A stretch of 64,000 nt of DNA from JAGVPT01 sp035500675 (GTDB lineage: Bacteria > Bacteroidota > Ignavibacteria > UBA10030 > UBA8401), in the NCBI GenBank assembly GCA_035500675.1, contig DATJXA010000183.1, positions 1 to 64,000 of the forward strand, in the 5' to 3' direction. Position numbers and translations under genes: made by a program. Each line of letters starts with the position of its first letter. Within the stretch, counting starts at the first letter, position 1. The notes under the pieces were generated by a model. That model was not told where the DNA came from and searched no databases. It saw only the letters and a list, made by a program, of their open reading frames with translations. This document shows positions 44,466 to 53,036 of the stretch, in pieces.

Positions 44466-44977
44466 AACTCCTCGCACTCATCGATAACGGGATCGCGAAG
44501 ATCGCCGGATGGATCCTCGTCGCAGTTCTCAGTCTCATGATCATCATGTCGTTCGGCCAGGTGCTGCTCCGGAATTTCTTCGGCACAAGCATCGAATGGG
44601 GAGATATTCTCCTGCGTCATCTTGTCCTGTGGCTCGGATTCCTCGGCGCAACGATCGCAACGGGAGAAGAGCGACACATTAAAGTCGATTTCCTCGCAAA
44701 GTTCATCCCTCCAAAACTCCAAAAGATATTCGCCATTCTTACCTCCTTGTTTGCGGCCCTCGTCTGCTATTTTCTCCTGCGAGCGGGAATGGTGTTCATC
44801 GACGTCGGTATCGACCCGAAGAGTATCCTTTTCCTCAACATTCCGATCTGGTATTTCGTCGTCATTATTCCCGTAGGCTATGGACTCATGGCGTTCCGGT
44901 TTTTCGTCATCGCCGTTCAGTGGTCAGTTGAGATCTCGCAAGGCAATTGGACGATAAAAGCGGGAGGACAACCGTGA
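44462..44977 (+). CDS. dctQ: TRAP transporter small permease (DctQ)
   Basis: 171 aa with four membrane helices; family marks include LRNFFGTSIEWGDILLRHLVLWLGFLG (landmarks EWGDILLRH) and E-E-R-H-I-K-V-D. GTG start overlapping the dctP stop by 4 nt. It joins DctM as the membrane part of the sodium-coupled importer. Confidence 0.92.
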   Translation: MKLLALIDNGIAKIAGWILVAVLSLMIIMSFGQVLLRNFFGTSIEWGDILLRHLVLWLGFLGATIATGEERHIKVDFLAKFIPPKLQKIFAILTSLFAALVCYFLLRAGMVFIDVGIDPKSILFLNIPIWYFVVIIPVGYGLMAFRFFVIAVQWSVEISQGNWTIKAGGQP

Positions 44978-46257
44978 TCGTTCTTCTCGTTCTCCTTCTC
45001 CTTGCGTTCATGCTCTTTGGCGCGCCGCTGTTCTCCATCATCGGTTCTATCGCGCTCGTCGGATTTTCTTCGCAGGATATCGACACGGCAGCGATCATCG
45101 CAGAGATGTACCGGCTCGCCAGCCAACCGGTGCTCCTCGCCATCCCGCTGTTCACGTTTGCCGGATACGTGCTTGCAGAGAGCAGGACGCCGAAACGTCT
45201 TGTCGAATTGACGCAGTCGCTCATCGGCTGGATGCCCGGCGGACTCGCGATTGTGGTCCTCGCTGCCTGCGCAATTTTCACCGCGTTTACCGGCGGTTCG
45301 GGAATTACTATCGTTGCGCTCGGCGGTCTCGTATACCCCGTCCTCATTTCCGAAAAATATTCCGAAGATTTTGCACTCGGTCTTGTTACGACGTCCGGCA
45401 GTCTCGGTCTCCTTTTTCCCCCCAGTCTTCCGATCATTCTTTACGGCATCGTCTCTGAAGTTTCGATCAGCCAGCTTTTTTTGGCCGGTATACTGCCGGG
45501 AATTTTGTTGGTTGTTATCCTTTCAGTGTACAGCGTTCGTCAGGGAGTCTCGACGCACGTGCAACGCCATCCCTTCGAACTTCCTCGCGTCTGGAAAGCG
45601 GTGAATGGTTCGGCATGGGAAATTCCGCTTCCCTTCCTTGTCATCGGAGGAATTTATGGAGGGATTTTTACCGCGACCGAAGCGGCCGCCGTAACGGCGT
45701 TCTATGTTCTTGTCGTTGAAGTCTTTATTTACAGAGATCTGAAATTGTTCACGGATGTTCCGCGAGTCATGAAAGAAAGTATGGTTCTCGTTGGCGCTAT
45801 CCTCATGATCCTCGCGACGGCGATGGGCTTGACGAGTTTTCTCATCGACCAGCAGGTCCCGCAAAGGTTGTTCGAGTTGATCAGCGCCGTCATCAGCAGC
45901 AAGCTCATTTTTCTCGTCGTGCTGAATATTTTTCTCATCATCGTCGGAATGATGATGGATATTTTCTCGGCGATCATTGTCGTCGTGCCTCTCATCATCC
46001 CCATCGCAAAACAATACGGCGTCGATCCGATCCACCTCGGGATCATCTTCCTTGCCAACCTCGAAATCGGGTACCTCACTCCTCCCGTCGGACTGAATCT
46101 TTTTATTTCAAGCTTCCGGTTTGAAAAGTCGATTGGAAAAGTGACTCTTGCAACGCTTCCGTTCATCGTGATTCTTCTCTGTGCCCTTCTCGCAATCACG
46201 TACATTCCGGAACTAAGCCTCGGCCTTGTTCACTGGATGGGAGCGGCCCCGCCGTAG
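44974..46257 (+). CDS. dctM: TRAP transporter large permease (DctM)
   Basis: 427 aa with about 12 helices. GTG 44974 was chosen because GGGAGGA lies just upstream and the GTGA overlap with dctQ is typical; a longer frame from TTG 44947 is less likely. Signature segments: FTAFTGGSGITIVALGGL, TTSGSLGLLFPPSLPIILYG and NLEIGYLTPPVGLNLF. It carries the sodium-coupled substrate pathway. Confidence 0.94.
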   Translation: MIVLLVLLLLAFMLFGAPLFSIIGSIALVGFSSQDIDTAAIIAEMYRLASQPVLLAIPLFTFAGYVLAESRTPKRLVELTQSLIGWMPGGLAIVVLAACAIFTAFTGGSGITIVALGGLVYPVLISEKYSEDFALGLVTTSGSLGLLFPPSLPIILYGIVSEVSISQLFLAGILPGILLVVILSVYSVRQGVSTHVQRHPFELPRVWKAVNGSAWEIPLPFLVIGGIYGGIFTATEAAAVTAFYVLVVEVFIYRDLKLFTDVPRVMKESMVLVGAILMILATAMGLTSFLIDQQVPQRLFELISAVISSKLIFLVVLNIFLIIVGMMMDIFSAIIVVVPLIIPIAKQYGVDPIHLGIIFLANLEIGYLTPPVGLNLFISSFRFEKSIGKVTLATLPFIVILLCALLAITYIPELSLGLVHWMGAAPP

Positions 46258-46364
46258 AACCGATTAACTAGAGAATCTCCATCGGGCACGTCGAACGTCT
46301 GATTAAAAGGGGGCCCTTCAAATACATTCATCCACATCTCATCATCATCCACAAGGGGGAATTC

Positions 46365-46880
46365 ATGAGATCACAAACAGCAATTATCCGCAACAGCCTC
46401 ATTGAAAACAGAATCTTTCTGATTCGAGGCCATAAAGTAATGCTCGGTGTAGATCTTGCCGGGATGTACCAGGTCGAGACCCGATCTCTGAATCAGGCGG
46501 TGAAACGAAACCTGTTTAGATTCCCGCCCGACTTTATGTTCCGGCTGTCGAAACATGAAGCCGATCTTCTGGTATCACAAAATGTGATACCACATCGAAA
46601 ATACTATGGCGGTTCTTTGCCATACGCCTTCACGGAACAGGGTGTAGCGATGCTGTCGACAGTATTGCGAAGCAAGCGGGCGATTCGCGTGAACATCGGA
46701 ATTATGCGGGCGTTCGTAAAACTCCGGGAGCTTCTTTCGACTCATAAAGAGCTTACCTTGAAATTGAGCCAGCTTGAAATGAAAGTCGAGAGTCATGACA
46801 AAGAAATAAGAAAGATCTTCCAAGCGATACGGCAATTAATGATTGAACCGGAGAAACCTAAACGGCAGATGGGGTTCTGA
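46365..46880 (+). CDS. ORF6N-domain DNA-binding protein
   Basis: 171 aa. The first ~90 residues are the ORF6N domain: NRIFLIRGHKVMLGVDLAGMY, then TRSLNQAVKRNLFRFPPDFMF and a PYAFTEQGVAMLS segment; the C-terminus is a coiled coil. These proteins are found in phages and widely as solitary chromosomal genes that spread horizontally; the role is DNA binding of unknown purpose. No other phage or mobile gene is next to it. A strong AAGGGGG ribosome site precedes the ATG. Confidence 0.9.
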   Translation: MRSQTAIIRNSLIENRIFLIRGHKVMLGVDLAGMYQVETRSLNQAVKRNLFRFPPDFMFRLSKHEADLLVSQNVIPHRKYYGGSLPYAFTEQGVAMLSTVLRSKRAIRVNIGIMRAFVKLRELLSTHKELTLKLSQLEMKVESHDKEIRKIFQAIRQLMIEPEKPKRQMGF

Positions 46881-46887
46881 GGGTCAA

Positions 46888-46975
46888 GAGTTGATGCGGA
46901 GTTGAACGAAGTTAGAATGTCGGAATGCTGCACCATAGATTATCTTGCTATTCCATCTCTCCCGCATTCCGCAAA
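46888..46975. repeat. Possible decayed repeat upstream of radA
   Basis: Contains GTTGATGCGGAGTTGAACG, then GAATGTCGGAATGC and a downstream CGCATTCCGC that is partly complementary. The period is 7-8 bp but irregular. Weak member of the heptad class. Confidence 0.35.
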
Positions 46976-46999
46976 ATAATTATCAGCTTCCTGCGTCCA

Positions 47000-47030
47000 T
47001 TGAATCTTCCGCTGCATTCTTCTATATTTA
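47000..47030 (+). promoter_or_regulatory. Promoter of radA, leaderless layout
   Basis: TTGAA (47000-47004), 18 bp, TATATTTA (47023-47030), then CACA and the ATG at 47035. No room for a Shine-Dalgarno sequence. Confidence 0.65.
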
Positions 47031-47034
47031 CACA

Positions 47035-48393
47035 ATGGCAAAGGTGCTTACCAAATATGTGTGTCAATCGTGCGGATACGTTTCGCCGCGCTGGACGGGC
47101 AAATGTCCCAACTGCAGCGAGTGGAATACGTTTGTCGAGGAAGCTCCCACACCGGCGAAAATCGCGCGCAAGTCCGGAGGTGTCGCATCGAAACTCGAAC
47201 CCGTGTCGTTGAAAGATGTCGATGGTTTTGAGGACGTGCGCTTTAAAACAGGCATTGCAGAATTTGACCGAGTGCTCGGCGGCGGGATTGTTGCCGGCTC
47301 AGTGATCCTCATCGGCGGTGATCCGGGGATCGGCAAGTCGACGCTCATGATGCAGGTTGCTTTACAGCTCAAAGGCAAAGTCGTTCTGTACATCACCGGA
47401 GAAGAATCGTTGAAGCAAATCAAGCTCCGCGCCGAGCGATTGGGGACGGCCTCCGATTCGGTCTTGCTGCTTCCTGAAACAAATTTAGAATTGATCTCCG
47501 AAGTCATCGAGCGGGGAAATCCCGATATGGTCATTGTCGATTCGATCCAGACGATGTTTCGCCCGGATCTCGAGAGCGCCCCGGGGAGCGTCGGTCAGGT
47601 CCGTGAATCGACCGCAATGTTGACCCGTATCGCAAAAGCAAAAAGCATTCCGCTGATTCTCATCGGTCACGTGACCAAAGAAGGAATTCTTGCGGGACCC
47701 CGCGTCATTGAGCATATGGTCGACACGGTTCTGCAATTTGAGGGCGAGCGGCATTATTCGTACCGCATTCTGCGTGCAGCGAAGAATCGCTTTGGGTCGA
47801 CGAATGAGATCGGTATCTTCGAAATGCGCGACGACGGCATGCATGAGGTCAAAAATCCGTCGGAGGTGTTTCTTTCTGAGCGAACCTACGGCGCATCCGG
47901 CGCCACGGTCGTCTCAACGCTGGAAGGAAGCCGTCCGATCCTCATAGAAGTTCAGGCGCTCGTCACGTCGACGAGCTATGGCCTTCCGCAGCGCACAGCC
48001 ACGGGGTTCGACCTTCGGCGGTTACAAATGCTCCTTGCCGTGCTGGAAAAGAGAGTCGGCCTTACACTCGGTTCGCAGGATGTCTTCGTCAACATCGCCG
48101 GGGGGATCCGGATCGATGAACCCGCCGCAGACCTCGGCGTCGCATCGTCAATCGTATCTTCCCTCCGGGACGTCCCGGTCGATTCGCAGGCCGTGGCAAT
48201 CGGAGAAATCGGTTTGGGGGGAGAAGTGAGAACCGTCGCCCACAGCGAGAAACGAACGCAGGAGGCGGCGAAACTCGGCTTCAAAAAAATTATTGTCCCG
48301 AAAAACAACCTTAAGCATCTAAGAAACACGAACGGGATCTCAATCGTCGGGGTGGAATCGATTAGCCAGGCGATGAAAGAACTGGTGGGATAG
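47035..48393 (+). CDS. radA: DNA repair protein RadA
   Basis: 452-aa branch-migration ATPase of homologous recombination. Zinc finger C10-x2-C13...C24-x2-C27 (CQSC, CPNC), RecA-like core with P-loop GGDPGIGKST and the RadA-specific KNRFGSTNEIGIF motif, and a Lon-protease-like C-terminal domain (DVFVNIAGGIRIDEPAADL) lacking a protease role. ATG 47035 is set by the zinc-finger N-terminus; a longer in-frame start at 46945 lies upstream of the promoter octamer. The ATG is 4 nt after the octamer. Confidence 0.97.
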   Translation: MAKVLTKYVCQSCGYVSPRWTGKCPNCSEWNTFVEEAPTPAKIARKSGGVASKLEPVSLKDVDGFEDVRFKTGIAEFDRVLGGGIVAGSVILIGGDPGIGKSTLMMQVALQLKGKVVLYITGEESLKQIKLRAERLGTASDSVLLLPETNLELISEVIERGNPDMVIVDSIQTMFRPDLESAPGSVGQVRESTAMLTRIAKAKSIPLILIGHVTKEGILAGPRVIEHMVDTVLQFEGERHYSYRILRAAKNRFGSTNEIGIFEMRDDGMHEVKNPSEVFLSERTYGASGATVVSTLEGSRPILIEVQALVTSTSYGLPQRTATGFDLRRLQMLLAVLEKRVGLTLGSQDVFVNIAGGIRIDEPAADLGVASSIVSSLRDVPVDSQAVAIGEIGLGGEVRTVAHSEKRTQEAAKLGFKKIIVPKNNLKHLRNTNGISIVGVESISQAMKELVG

Positions 48394-48480
48394 TGCGTGG
48401 TGCAATCGTGCTGGGTTCTTGGTTGTGAGTTTCTTACCAGCACTTTGCGTAACTCATAATTTAAAATTCATTATCAGCAG
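48393..48480. repeat. Heptad array between radA and guaD
   Basis: Continuous 7-bp steps from the radA stop: GTGCGTG, GTGCAAT, CGTGCTG, GGTTCTT, GGTTGTG, AGTTTCT, TACCAGC, ACTTTGC, GTAACTC, ATAATTT, AAAATTC, ATTATCA. The first half is GTG/GTT-rich and the second AAT/ACT-rich, giving weak inverted complementarity. Confidence 0.65.
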
Positions 48481-48484
48481 TCTT

Positions 48485-48955
48485 GTGTCGAAGAACCCTT
48501 TTATGAAAGAGGCCATCGAGCTTTCGCTCAGAAACATCCGCGAAGGAAAGGGCGGCCCGTTTGCGGCATTGGTTGTGAAGAACGGCACGGTCGTTGCCCG
48601 CGGCGCAAATCTCGTGACGTCGACGAACGATCCGACTGCACACGCCGAAGTCGTCGCGATCAGGGAAGCTTGCAAAGCGCTCGGCACATTCCAACTGACG
48701 GGCTGCGAGGTTTATTCAACATGCGAACCGTGCCCGATGTGCCTCGGAGCGATCTATTGGGCTCGGCCGGATAAGATTTTTTATGCGAGCACGCACATCG
48801 ATGCGGCCCACATCGGTTTCGACGATCTGTTTATTTATGACGAAATTTCCCGGCCGATATCCTCAAGAAAAATTCCGATGGAACAAATGATGCGCGACGA
48901 TGCCCTCATCGCGTTTGAAGAATGGCAGAAGATGCAAAATAAAATCCAGTATTAG
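48485..48955 (+). CDS. guaD: Guanine deaminase-type nucleoside deaminase
   Basis: Cytidine/deoxycytidylate-deaminase-fold zinc enzyme, 156 aa from GTG 48485. H53-A-E55 and P82-C83-P-M-C86 form the zinc site and catalytic Glu. The order GGPFAALVV, DPTAHAEVVAIREACKALG, CLGAIYWARPDKIFYA and a late GFDDLFIYDEI is that of Bacillus-type GuaD rather than tRNA-editing TadA. It deaminates guanine to xanthine for purine salvage. An ATG at 48503 is a possible shorter start; the GTG aligns better with the family N-terminus. Confidence 0.85.
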   Translation: MSKNPFMKEAIELSLRNIREGKGGPFAALVVKNGTVVARGANLVTSTNDPTAHAEVVAIREACKALGTFQLTGCEVYSTCEPCPMCLGAIYWARPDKIFYASTHIDAAHIGFDDLFIYDEISRPISSRKIPMEQMMRDDALIAFEEWQKMQNKIQY

Positions 48956-48957
48956 CT

Positions 48958-49085
48958 CAAATTGCAAAGGGCAAAATTACACTGGAAAGTTAAAAATAAA
49001 AAAACTGACTATTGAAACCTGCCGGCTCGCTAATTTTGAATTTCATATTGTAATTTTGCCCTTTGCAATTTGAATTTTAAACTAT
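48958..49085. repeat. Heptad dyad with a 24-bp perfect inverted repeat
   Basis: Arms 48958-48981 and 49049-49072 are exact inverted copies (left arm begins CAAATTGCAAAGGGC). Both arms and the space between fall into 7-bp steps with A3/T3 cores (CAAATTG, CAAAGGG, CAAAATT; AATTTTG, AATTTCA, ... CCTTTGC, AATTTGA). It fills the guaD-rdgB gap, with a 67-bp loop. Confidence 0.85.
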
Positions 49086-49107
49086 CAATTAATAGCGGAA
49101 CAGACTC

Positions 49108-49695
49108 GTGGAACTTCTTATCGCAACGCACAATCGTCATAAGGTAGACGAAATTTCGCACATCCTGAACTCCCCGCAGTTTTCGCTCAAGAGCGCAGAC
49201 GATTTCCCCCGGCTACAGCAAACGATCGAAGATCAACCGACCCTTGAGGGCAATGCGATGAAGAAAGCGGCCGAGGCGTTCAACGCGACCGGCGTCCTTT
49301 CAATCGCGGACGATACGGGTCTTGAGTGTTACTACCTCGAATTGAGGCCCGGAGTGTTCTCGGCCCGCTACGCCGGAGACCACGCGACCTACGCCGACAA
49401 TAACGAAAAGTTGCTCCGCGAATTGAAGGGAGTGCCGCCACGCCGCCGGAATGCACGCTTCAGGACGGTCATCGCGATCGTGGGAAAAGATGTTCGTAAG
49501 ATTGTCGAAGGGAAAGTCGAAGGGTATATTTTAGAGGCCCCGCGAGGTATGAACGGGTTCGGTTACGACCCGCTCTTCGTGCCGCTCGGGTCCCGCATAT
49601 CGTATGCGCAAATGTCAATGGAAGAAAAGAACAAGGTCAGCCATCGGGCTATGGCTGTAGCGAAGGCGGTCGATGTGCTGAGAGAAATGAAATAG
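49108..49695 (+). CDS. rdgB: XTP/dITP diphosphatase (RdgB/HAM1)
   Basis: Non-canonical purine NTP pyrophosphatase, 195 aa, which hydrolyses ITP, dITP and XTP to keep damaged purines out of nucleic acids. It has ATHNRHKVDEI at the start, IADDTGLECYYL, FSARYAG, and GYDPLFVPLG, all family motifs. GTG start at 49108 (no ATG in range). Possible functional link with the guanine deaminase upstream, both in purine handling. Confidence 0.95.
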   Translation: MELLIATHNRHKVDEISHILNSPQFSLKSADDFPRLQQTIEDQPTLEGNAMKKAAEAFNATGVLSIADDTGLECYYLELRPGVFSARYAGDHATYADNNEKLLRELKGVPPRRRNARFRTVIAIVGKDVRKIVEGKVEGYILEAPRGMNGFGYDPLFVPLGSRISYAQMSMEEKNKVSHRAMAVAKAVDVLREMK

Positions 49696-49721
49696 CCAGC
49701 GCCGTCAATAGCTCGCCATAC

Positions 49722-50189
49722 TTAATTTCCCCCCGATAATTTGTCCGTCTCATCCTCGGTCCAGCTTACGATTGAATCCCTGTCGGCTGACGTTAACCTG
49801 GCATCGGCATGGATATAAAGATATTGAGAGAGCGGCATCTCACTTTTCGACACCTGCTCGTAAATCTGCCCCAGCTTCAGCACTTTCTTGCTCGTCGTAT
49901 AGGTTCCCCATTCCGAAAAATTGAGATGGTCCCGTCCATTTTTTACGTCGTCGGCCACAAACCAAGAAACCGGCGCAACGTAACTGTACCAAGGCCAACG
50001 GGTCTCGTTCGAATGGCAATCGAAGCACGAAGTTTTTATCAAATTCGATACCGGAGGTTTGAAATCTGCCTGGGCTTCAATCGTCATCGACGGATTAATA
50101 GGCGGGTTATCTTTTCCCGGACGTATAAATTGAATGCCAATAATGATGATCACTGCGATAGCGGCGATCCAACGGATTGTTTTATTCAA
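49722..50189 (-). CDS. Haem-binding domain protein (Haem_bd family)
   Basis: 155 aa, TTG start at 50189 with GGAG upstream. An N-terminal membrane anchor (residues 6-22), then the Haem_bd pattern: L-I-K-T-S-C-F-D-C-H-S-N-E-T-R-W-P-W-Y-S (shortened: CFDCHSNETRWPWYS), PVSWFVADDVKNGRDHLNFSEW and a late S-E-M-P motif. The CxxCH binds haem c in the periplasm. These proteins are common in Bacteroidota; their partner is unknown. It is convergent with rdgB. Confidence 0.9.
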   Translation of the reverse strand: MNKTIRWIAAIAVIIIIGIQFIRPGKDNPPINPSMTIEAQADFKPPVSNLIKTSCFDCHSNETRWPWYSYVAPVSWFVADDVKNGRDHLNFSEWGTYTTSKKVLKLGQIYEQVSKSEMPLSQYLYIHADARLTSADRDSIVSWTEDETDKLSGGN

Positions 50190-50241
50190 TCTCTAAACTC
50201 CATTCCTCGTGCAATTTTCGAAAATTGATCTTGTGTTCTGG

Positions 50242-50331
50242 ACCGCCAAGGCGCCAAGGGCGCAAGGAGGTTTAATAAGATTGAGACAAATGCTTTTGTA
50301 TTTTTTTGCGTCTTTGCGATGAAATGCAAAA
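50242..50331. repeat. GC-rich periodic dyad (CCAAGGCG class)
   Basis: Left part 50242-50270 repeats CAAGG every 8 bp (CCGCCAAGG, GCCAAGGG, GCAAGGAGG); right part 50301-50327 has TTGCGTCTTTGCG. Both contain Watson-Crick partners (GCGCAAGG-like against CTTTGCG). Words of this kind recur in intergenic regions of unrelated bacteria. Confidence 0.6.
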
Positions 50332-50360
50332 CCGTCTGTCAGAGATATCGCTTCCAAGAT

Positions 50361-50792
50361 CTATTTGTGATTCCCGCCTGCCGCTTCGAAGACGATCTTA
50401 AACTCGTCGGGAAAAGCAACCGGTCTTCCGGTGTCCAGCTTAACGAAAAGGCCTTCCTGATCCGCCTTCGCGACAACAATATGATTCACCGCAAACTCCG
50501 CCGCGAGAGTCCCTTTAACGTTTCCGACATCTTTTATCCACATTTTCCCTTCGACTGCATCGAACAGTTTTACCGCCTTTTTGTATTCGATCGTCGTCCG
50601 CATCACGACGGGGGCGACACCGTGCTCCATGAGACCGCTGAGGGGAAGATGCTTGTCGAGAAAACTGAGACGCAGATCTTCAAGCCATCGGATATAAACG
50701 ATGTTGCTCACGTGGCCGGCAAAATCGATGTCGTACGTTTTCGGCCGGAATTGGAGTTCGATGCAGCCGGGGCGATGCTCATCTGGCGGCAT
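50361..50792 (-). CDS. Acyl-CoA thioesterase, 4HBT hot-dog family
   Basis: 143-aa single hot-dog domain. DIDFAGHVSNIVYIRWLEDLR is the 4HBT signature with the catalytic Asp in the D-x-x-G-H-V-x-N pattern. It probably hydrolyses acyl-CoA thioesters; substrate unknown. The ATG is inside the 3' end of the macrodomain gene (14 bp overlap), so it is coupled to it. Confidence 0.9.
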   Translation of the reverse strand: MPPDEHRPGCIELQFRPKTYDIDFAGHVSNIVYIRWLEDLRLSFLDKHLPLSGLMEHGVAPVVMRTTIEYKKAVKLFDAVEGKMWIKDVGNVKGTLAAEFAVNHIVVAKADQEGLFVKLDTGRPVAFPDEFKIVFEAAGGNHK

Positions 50793-51309
50793 CGAGAACC
50801 TCTTTCAAGGAATTTGAGTAAACGAGGAAATCGTCGTGAGAAAAACAGACATGAATGACGCGTTCAATTTTTGAGAACGCTGAGAGGTGCGCATGGACAG
50901 TCGTCAATGCGATCTTTGCTGCCCGCTCGACCGGAAATCCGTATGCGCCGGTACTTATGGATGGAAACGCGATAGAGAGCAGACGATGTTGAATCGCAAG
51001 CGCAAGGCTGCTTTCATAACACCGTCTCAAATATTCATCCTCATTACTGTTCCCTCCGCTCCATCTGGGGCCGACCGTGTGGATAACCCATCGCGCCTTC
51101 AGGTTATATCCTTTGGTGATCTTCGCCTCTCCGGTCTCGCAGCCGTGGAGAGTACGGCATTCCTCGAGGAGCTTTGGCCCAGCCGCGCGATGGATGGCGC
51201 CGTCCACGCCCCCACCACCCAGCAAAGAGTTGTTAGCGGCATTGACGATAGCATCGACGTCAAGCGTCGTGATATCCCCTTCGATCACAGAAATCCTATC
51301 AGCAATCAT
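50779..51309 (-). CDS. Macrodomain O-acetyl-ADP-ribose deacetylase (MacroD/YmdB type)
   Basis: 176-aa macrodomain binding ADP-ribose. It has VDAIVNAANNSLLGGGGVDGAIH, the glycine loop G-G-G-G-V-D of MacroD enzymes, and the second loop FPSISTGAYGFP. MacroD proteins remove acetyl from O-acetyl-ADP-ribose or ADP-ribose from acidic residues. It lies in a DUF486, macrodomain, thioesterase operon. Confidence 0.93.
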   Translation of the reverse strand: MIADRISVIEGDITTLDVDAIVNAANNSLLGGGGVDGAIHRAAGPKLLEECRTLHGCETGEAKITKGYNLKARWVIHTVGPRWSGGNSNEDEYLRRCYESSLALAIQHRLLSIAFPSISTGAYGFPVERAAKIALTTVHAHLSAFSKIERVIHVCFSHDDFLVYSNSLKEVLDAAR

Positions 51310-51315
51310 TGTGAT

Positions 51316-51645
51316 TCACCATTTTTTAAATATGAAGAAGACGGCAGCGATGATAAACCCAAATCCGACGAGATAGTTCCATTTTAATTGTTCCTTAAGG
51401 TAAACCACCGAAAACACGCTGAACACGACAAGGGTGATCACTTCTTGAATCGTCTTAAGTTGTGCAGCGGAAAATTCGTACGAGCCGATCCGGTTGGCCG
51501 GTACCTGGAAACAATATTCAAGGAAAGCGATAAGCCAACTGACGACGACAACCTTCCACAAGGCCACCTCTCTGAATTTCAGATGTCCATACCAGGCGAT
51601 CGTCATGAAGATATTGGACACGGTCAAAAGTGCGACGGTTTTCAT
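51316..51645 (-). CDS. DMT-family membrane protein (DUF486)
   Basis: 109 aa with four helices, matching DUF486 of the drug/metabolite transporter superfamily: FMTIAWYGHLKF, the AFLEYCFQVPANRIG motif and a final F-F-I-F-K-K-W. ATG 51645 has AAGGAA upstream; a longer in-frame start gives a non-membrane leader and is less likely. Function unknown. First gene of a three-gene minus-strand group. Confidence 0.88.
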   Translation of the reverse strand: MKTVALLTVSNIFMTIAWYGHLKFREVALWKVVVVSWLIAFLEYCFQVPANRIGSYEFSAAQLKTIQEVITLVVFSVFSVVYLKEQLKWNYLVGFGFIIAAVFFIFKKW

Positions 51646-51753
51646 GCGTTCCTTCTTTATTCGGGTTGAAATCTCACTAATTGTTGTGCGGGGAATATTG
51701 CAATCGACTCTATAAGATAATGAGTTTGACAATCGCTTGCAAAAACTTTAACT

Positions 51754-51795
51754 CAATCACGACCGCCGAACTATGAACCACGAGCCACGAAGCCG
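51754..51795. repeat. Heptad run upstream of carA
   Basis: Six 7-bp steps: ATCACGA, CCGCCGA, ACTATGA, ACCACGA, GCCACGA, AGCCGTA. Four share nnnACGA/ATGA. No clear second arm. It lies 18 bp before the carA promoter. Confidence 0.6.
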
Positions 51796-51812
51796 TAACT
51801 TCTCAGCCGACG

Positions 51813-51843
51813 TTGACTCTCCTCGACCATTTTTGTATTTTTG
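51813..51843 (+). promoter_or_regulatory. Promoter of carA
   Basis: TTGAC (51813-51817), 18 bp, TATTTTTG (51836-51843), a perfect TAnnTTTG. It leaves a leader of about 25 nt before the ATG. Confidence 0.7.
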
Positions 51844-51874
51844 TTGGAATATTTCTACCCAAGGTTTATGACTC

Positions 51875-53035
51875 ATGATTGCTAAGCTCGCCCTCGAAAA
51901 CGGTACTGTGTTCACCGGAGAGAATTTTGGCGCGGAAGGCGAAATTTCCGGCGAAGTGGTTTTCAACACAAGCATCACCGGATACCAAGAAATTCTGACA
52001 GACCCGTCGTACGCGGGGCAAATCGTGACGATGACATATCCGTTAATCGGGAATTATGGCATTAACCTTCAGGATGTCGAGTCGTCGCGCCCGCAGGTTT
52101 CGGGATTCATCGTCCGCGAGTATTTCGACTTTTACAGCAATTGGCGGGCGACGTCGAGCCTTGGCGATTGGCTGAAGAAAAATAATATTATTGCGATCCA
52201 GGGGATCGACACACGCATGCTGACGAAAATGCTGCGAACCCTAGGAGCGCTTCGGGGAGTTCTCTCAACAAAGGACCTCGACGATGCAAGCCTCATCGAA
52301 AAGGCAAAAGCGTCGCCGGAAATGACCGGTCTCGACCTCGCGAAGAATGTGACGTGCAAAACAAGCTACAAATGGGATGAGATCGACCGGACACCGTACG
52401 CGCTGCCTCCGCAAACGGCAGAGACCCATCACAACGGACGGCGATTCAAAGTAGCGGTATTCGATTACGGAGTGAAGCAGAATATTCTGCGGCGCCTGAC
52501 GAGCTACGGGTGCGAATTGACCGTGGTTCCGGCGTCGTACACCGCGGAAGAAATTCTGGCAATGAACCCGGACGGGATCTTTCTCTCGAACGGTCCGGGC
52601 GACCCCGACGCCGTCAAGTACGCCATCCTCAACCTCAAAAAATTAATCGGCTCGAAACCGATGTTCGGCATCTGTCTCGGCCATCAACTCCTTGCGCTTG
52701 CTTTGGGCGGGAAGACGTATAAACTCAAATTCGGTCATCGGGGAGCCAACCATCCGGTCAAAAATCTTCAGACGAACGAAATAGAGATCACTTCTCAGAA
52801 CCACGGGTTTGCCGTCGACTGGAAAACAATGGACCGATCAAAAGTCGAACTGACGCATATCAACCTCAACGACCAGACCGTGGAAGGATTTCAGCACAAG
52901 GAATTACCCCTCTTCTGCGTCCAGTACCATCCCGAAGCATCCCCAGGGCCGCACGACAGCGACTACCTTTTTGCGAAGTTTATTGCGCTAATGGAGAAGA
53001 ACGTCATCGTTAAACAGAAAGTAGTCGTGCAGTGA
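51875..53035 (+). CDS. carA: Carbamoyl-phosphate synthase small subunit
   Basis: Glutamine amidotransferase subunit, 386 aa, which feeds ammonia to CarB for arginine and pyrimidine synthesis. The N-terminal CPSase domain (GEVVFNTSITGYQEILTDPS) is followed by the class I glutaminase with nucleophile Cys in MFGICLGHQ (about C269) and H/E of YHPEASPGPHD. carB does not follow and is not in this window; a heptad array starts at the stop codon. Confidence 0.97.
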   Translation: MIAKLALENGTVFTGENFGAEGEISGEVVFNTSITGYQEILTDPSYAGQIVTMTYPLIGNYGINLQDVESSRPQVSGFIVREYFDFYSNWRATSSLGDWLKKNNIIAIQGIDTRMLTKMLRTLGALRGVLSTKDLDDASLIEKAKASPEMTGLDLAKNVTCKTSYKWDEIDRTPYALPPQTAETHHNGRRFKVAVFDYGVKQNILRRLTSYGCELTVVPASYTAEEILAMNPDGIFLSNGPGDPDAVKYAILNLKKLIGSKPMFGICLGHQLLALALGGKTYKLKFGHRGANHPVKNLQTNEIEITSQNHGFAVDWKTMDRSKVELTHINLNDQTVEGFQHKELPLFCVQYHPEASPGPHDSDYLFAKFIALMEKNVIVKQKVVVQ

Positions 53036-53036
53036 G

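Noticed and set aside
46365..46880. ORF6N gene as sign of a prophage
   Set aside because: No integrase, structural or lysis gene lies near it; solitary ORF6N genes are common in chromosomes.
48419..48484. Upstream in-frame start of guaD
   Set aside because: This stretch is the heptad array between radA and guaD, and the family N-terminus begins about residue 23 of that frame.
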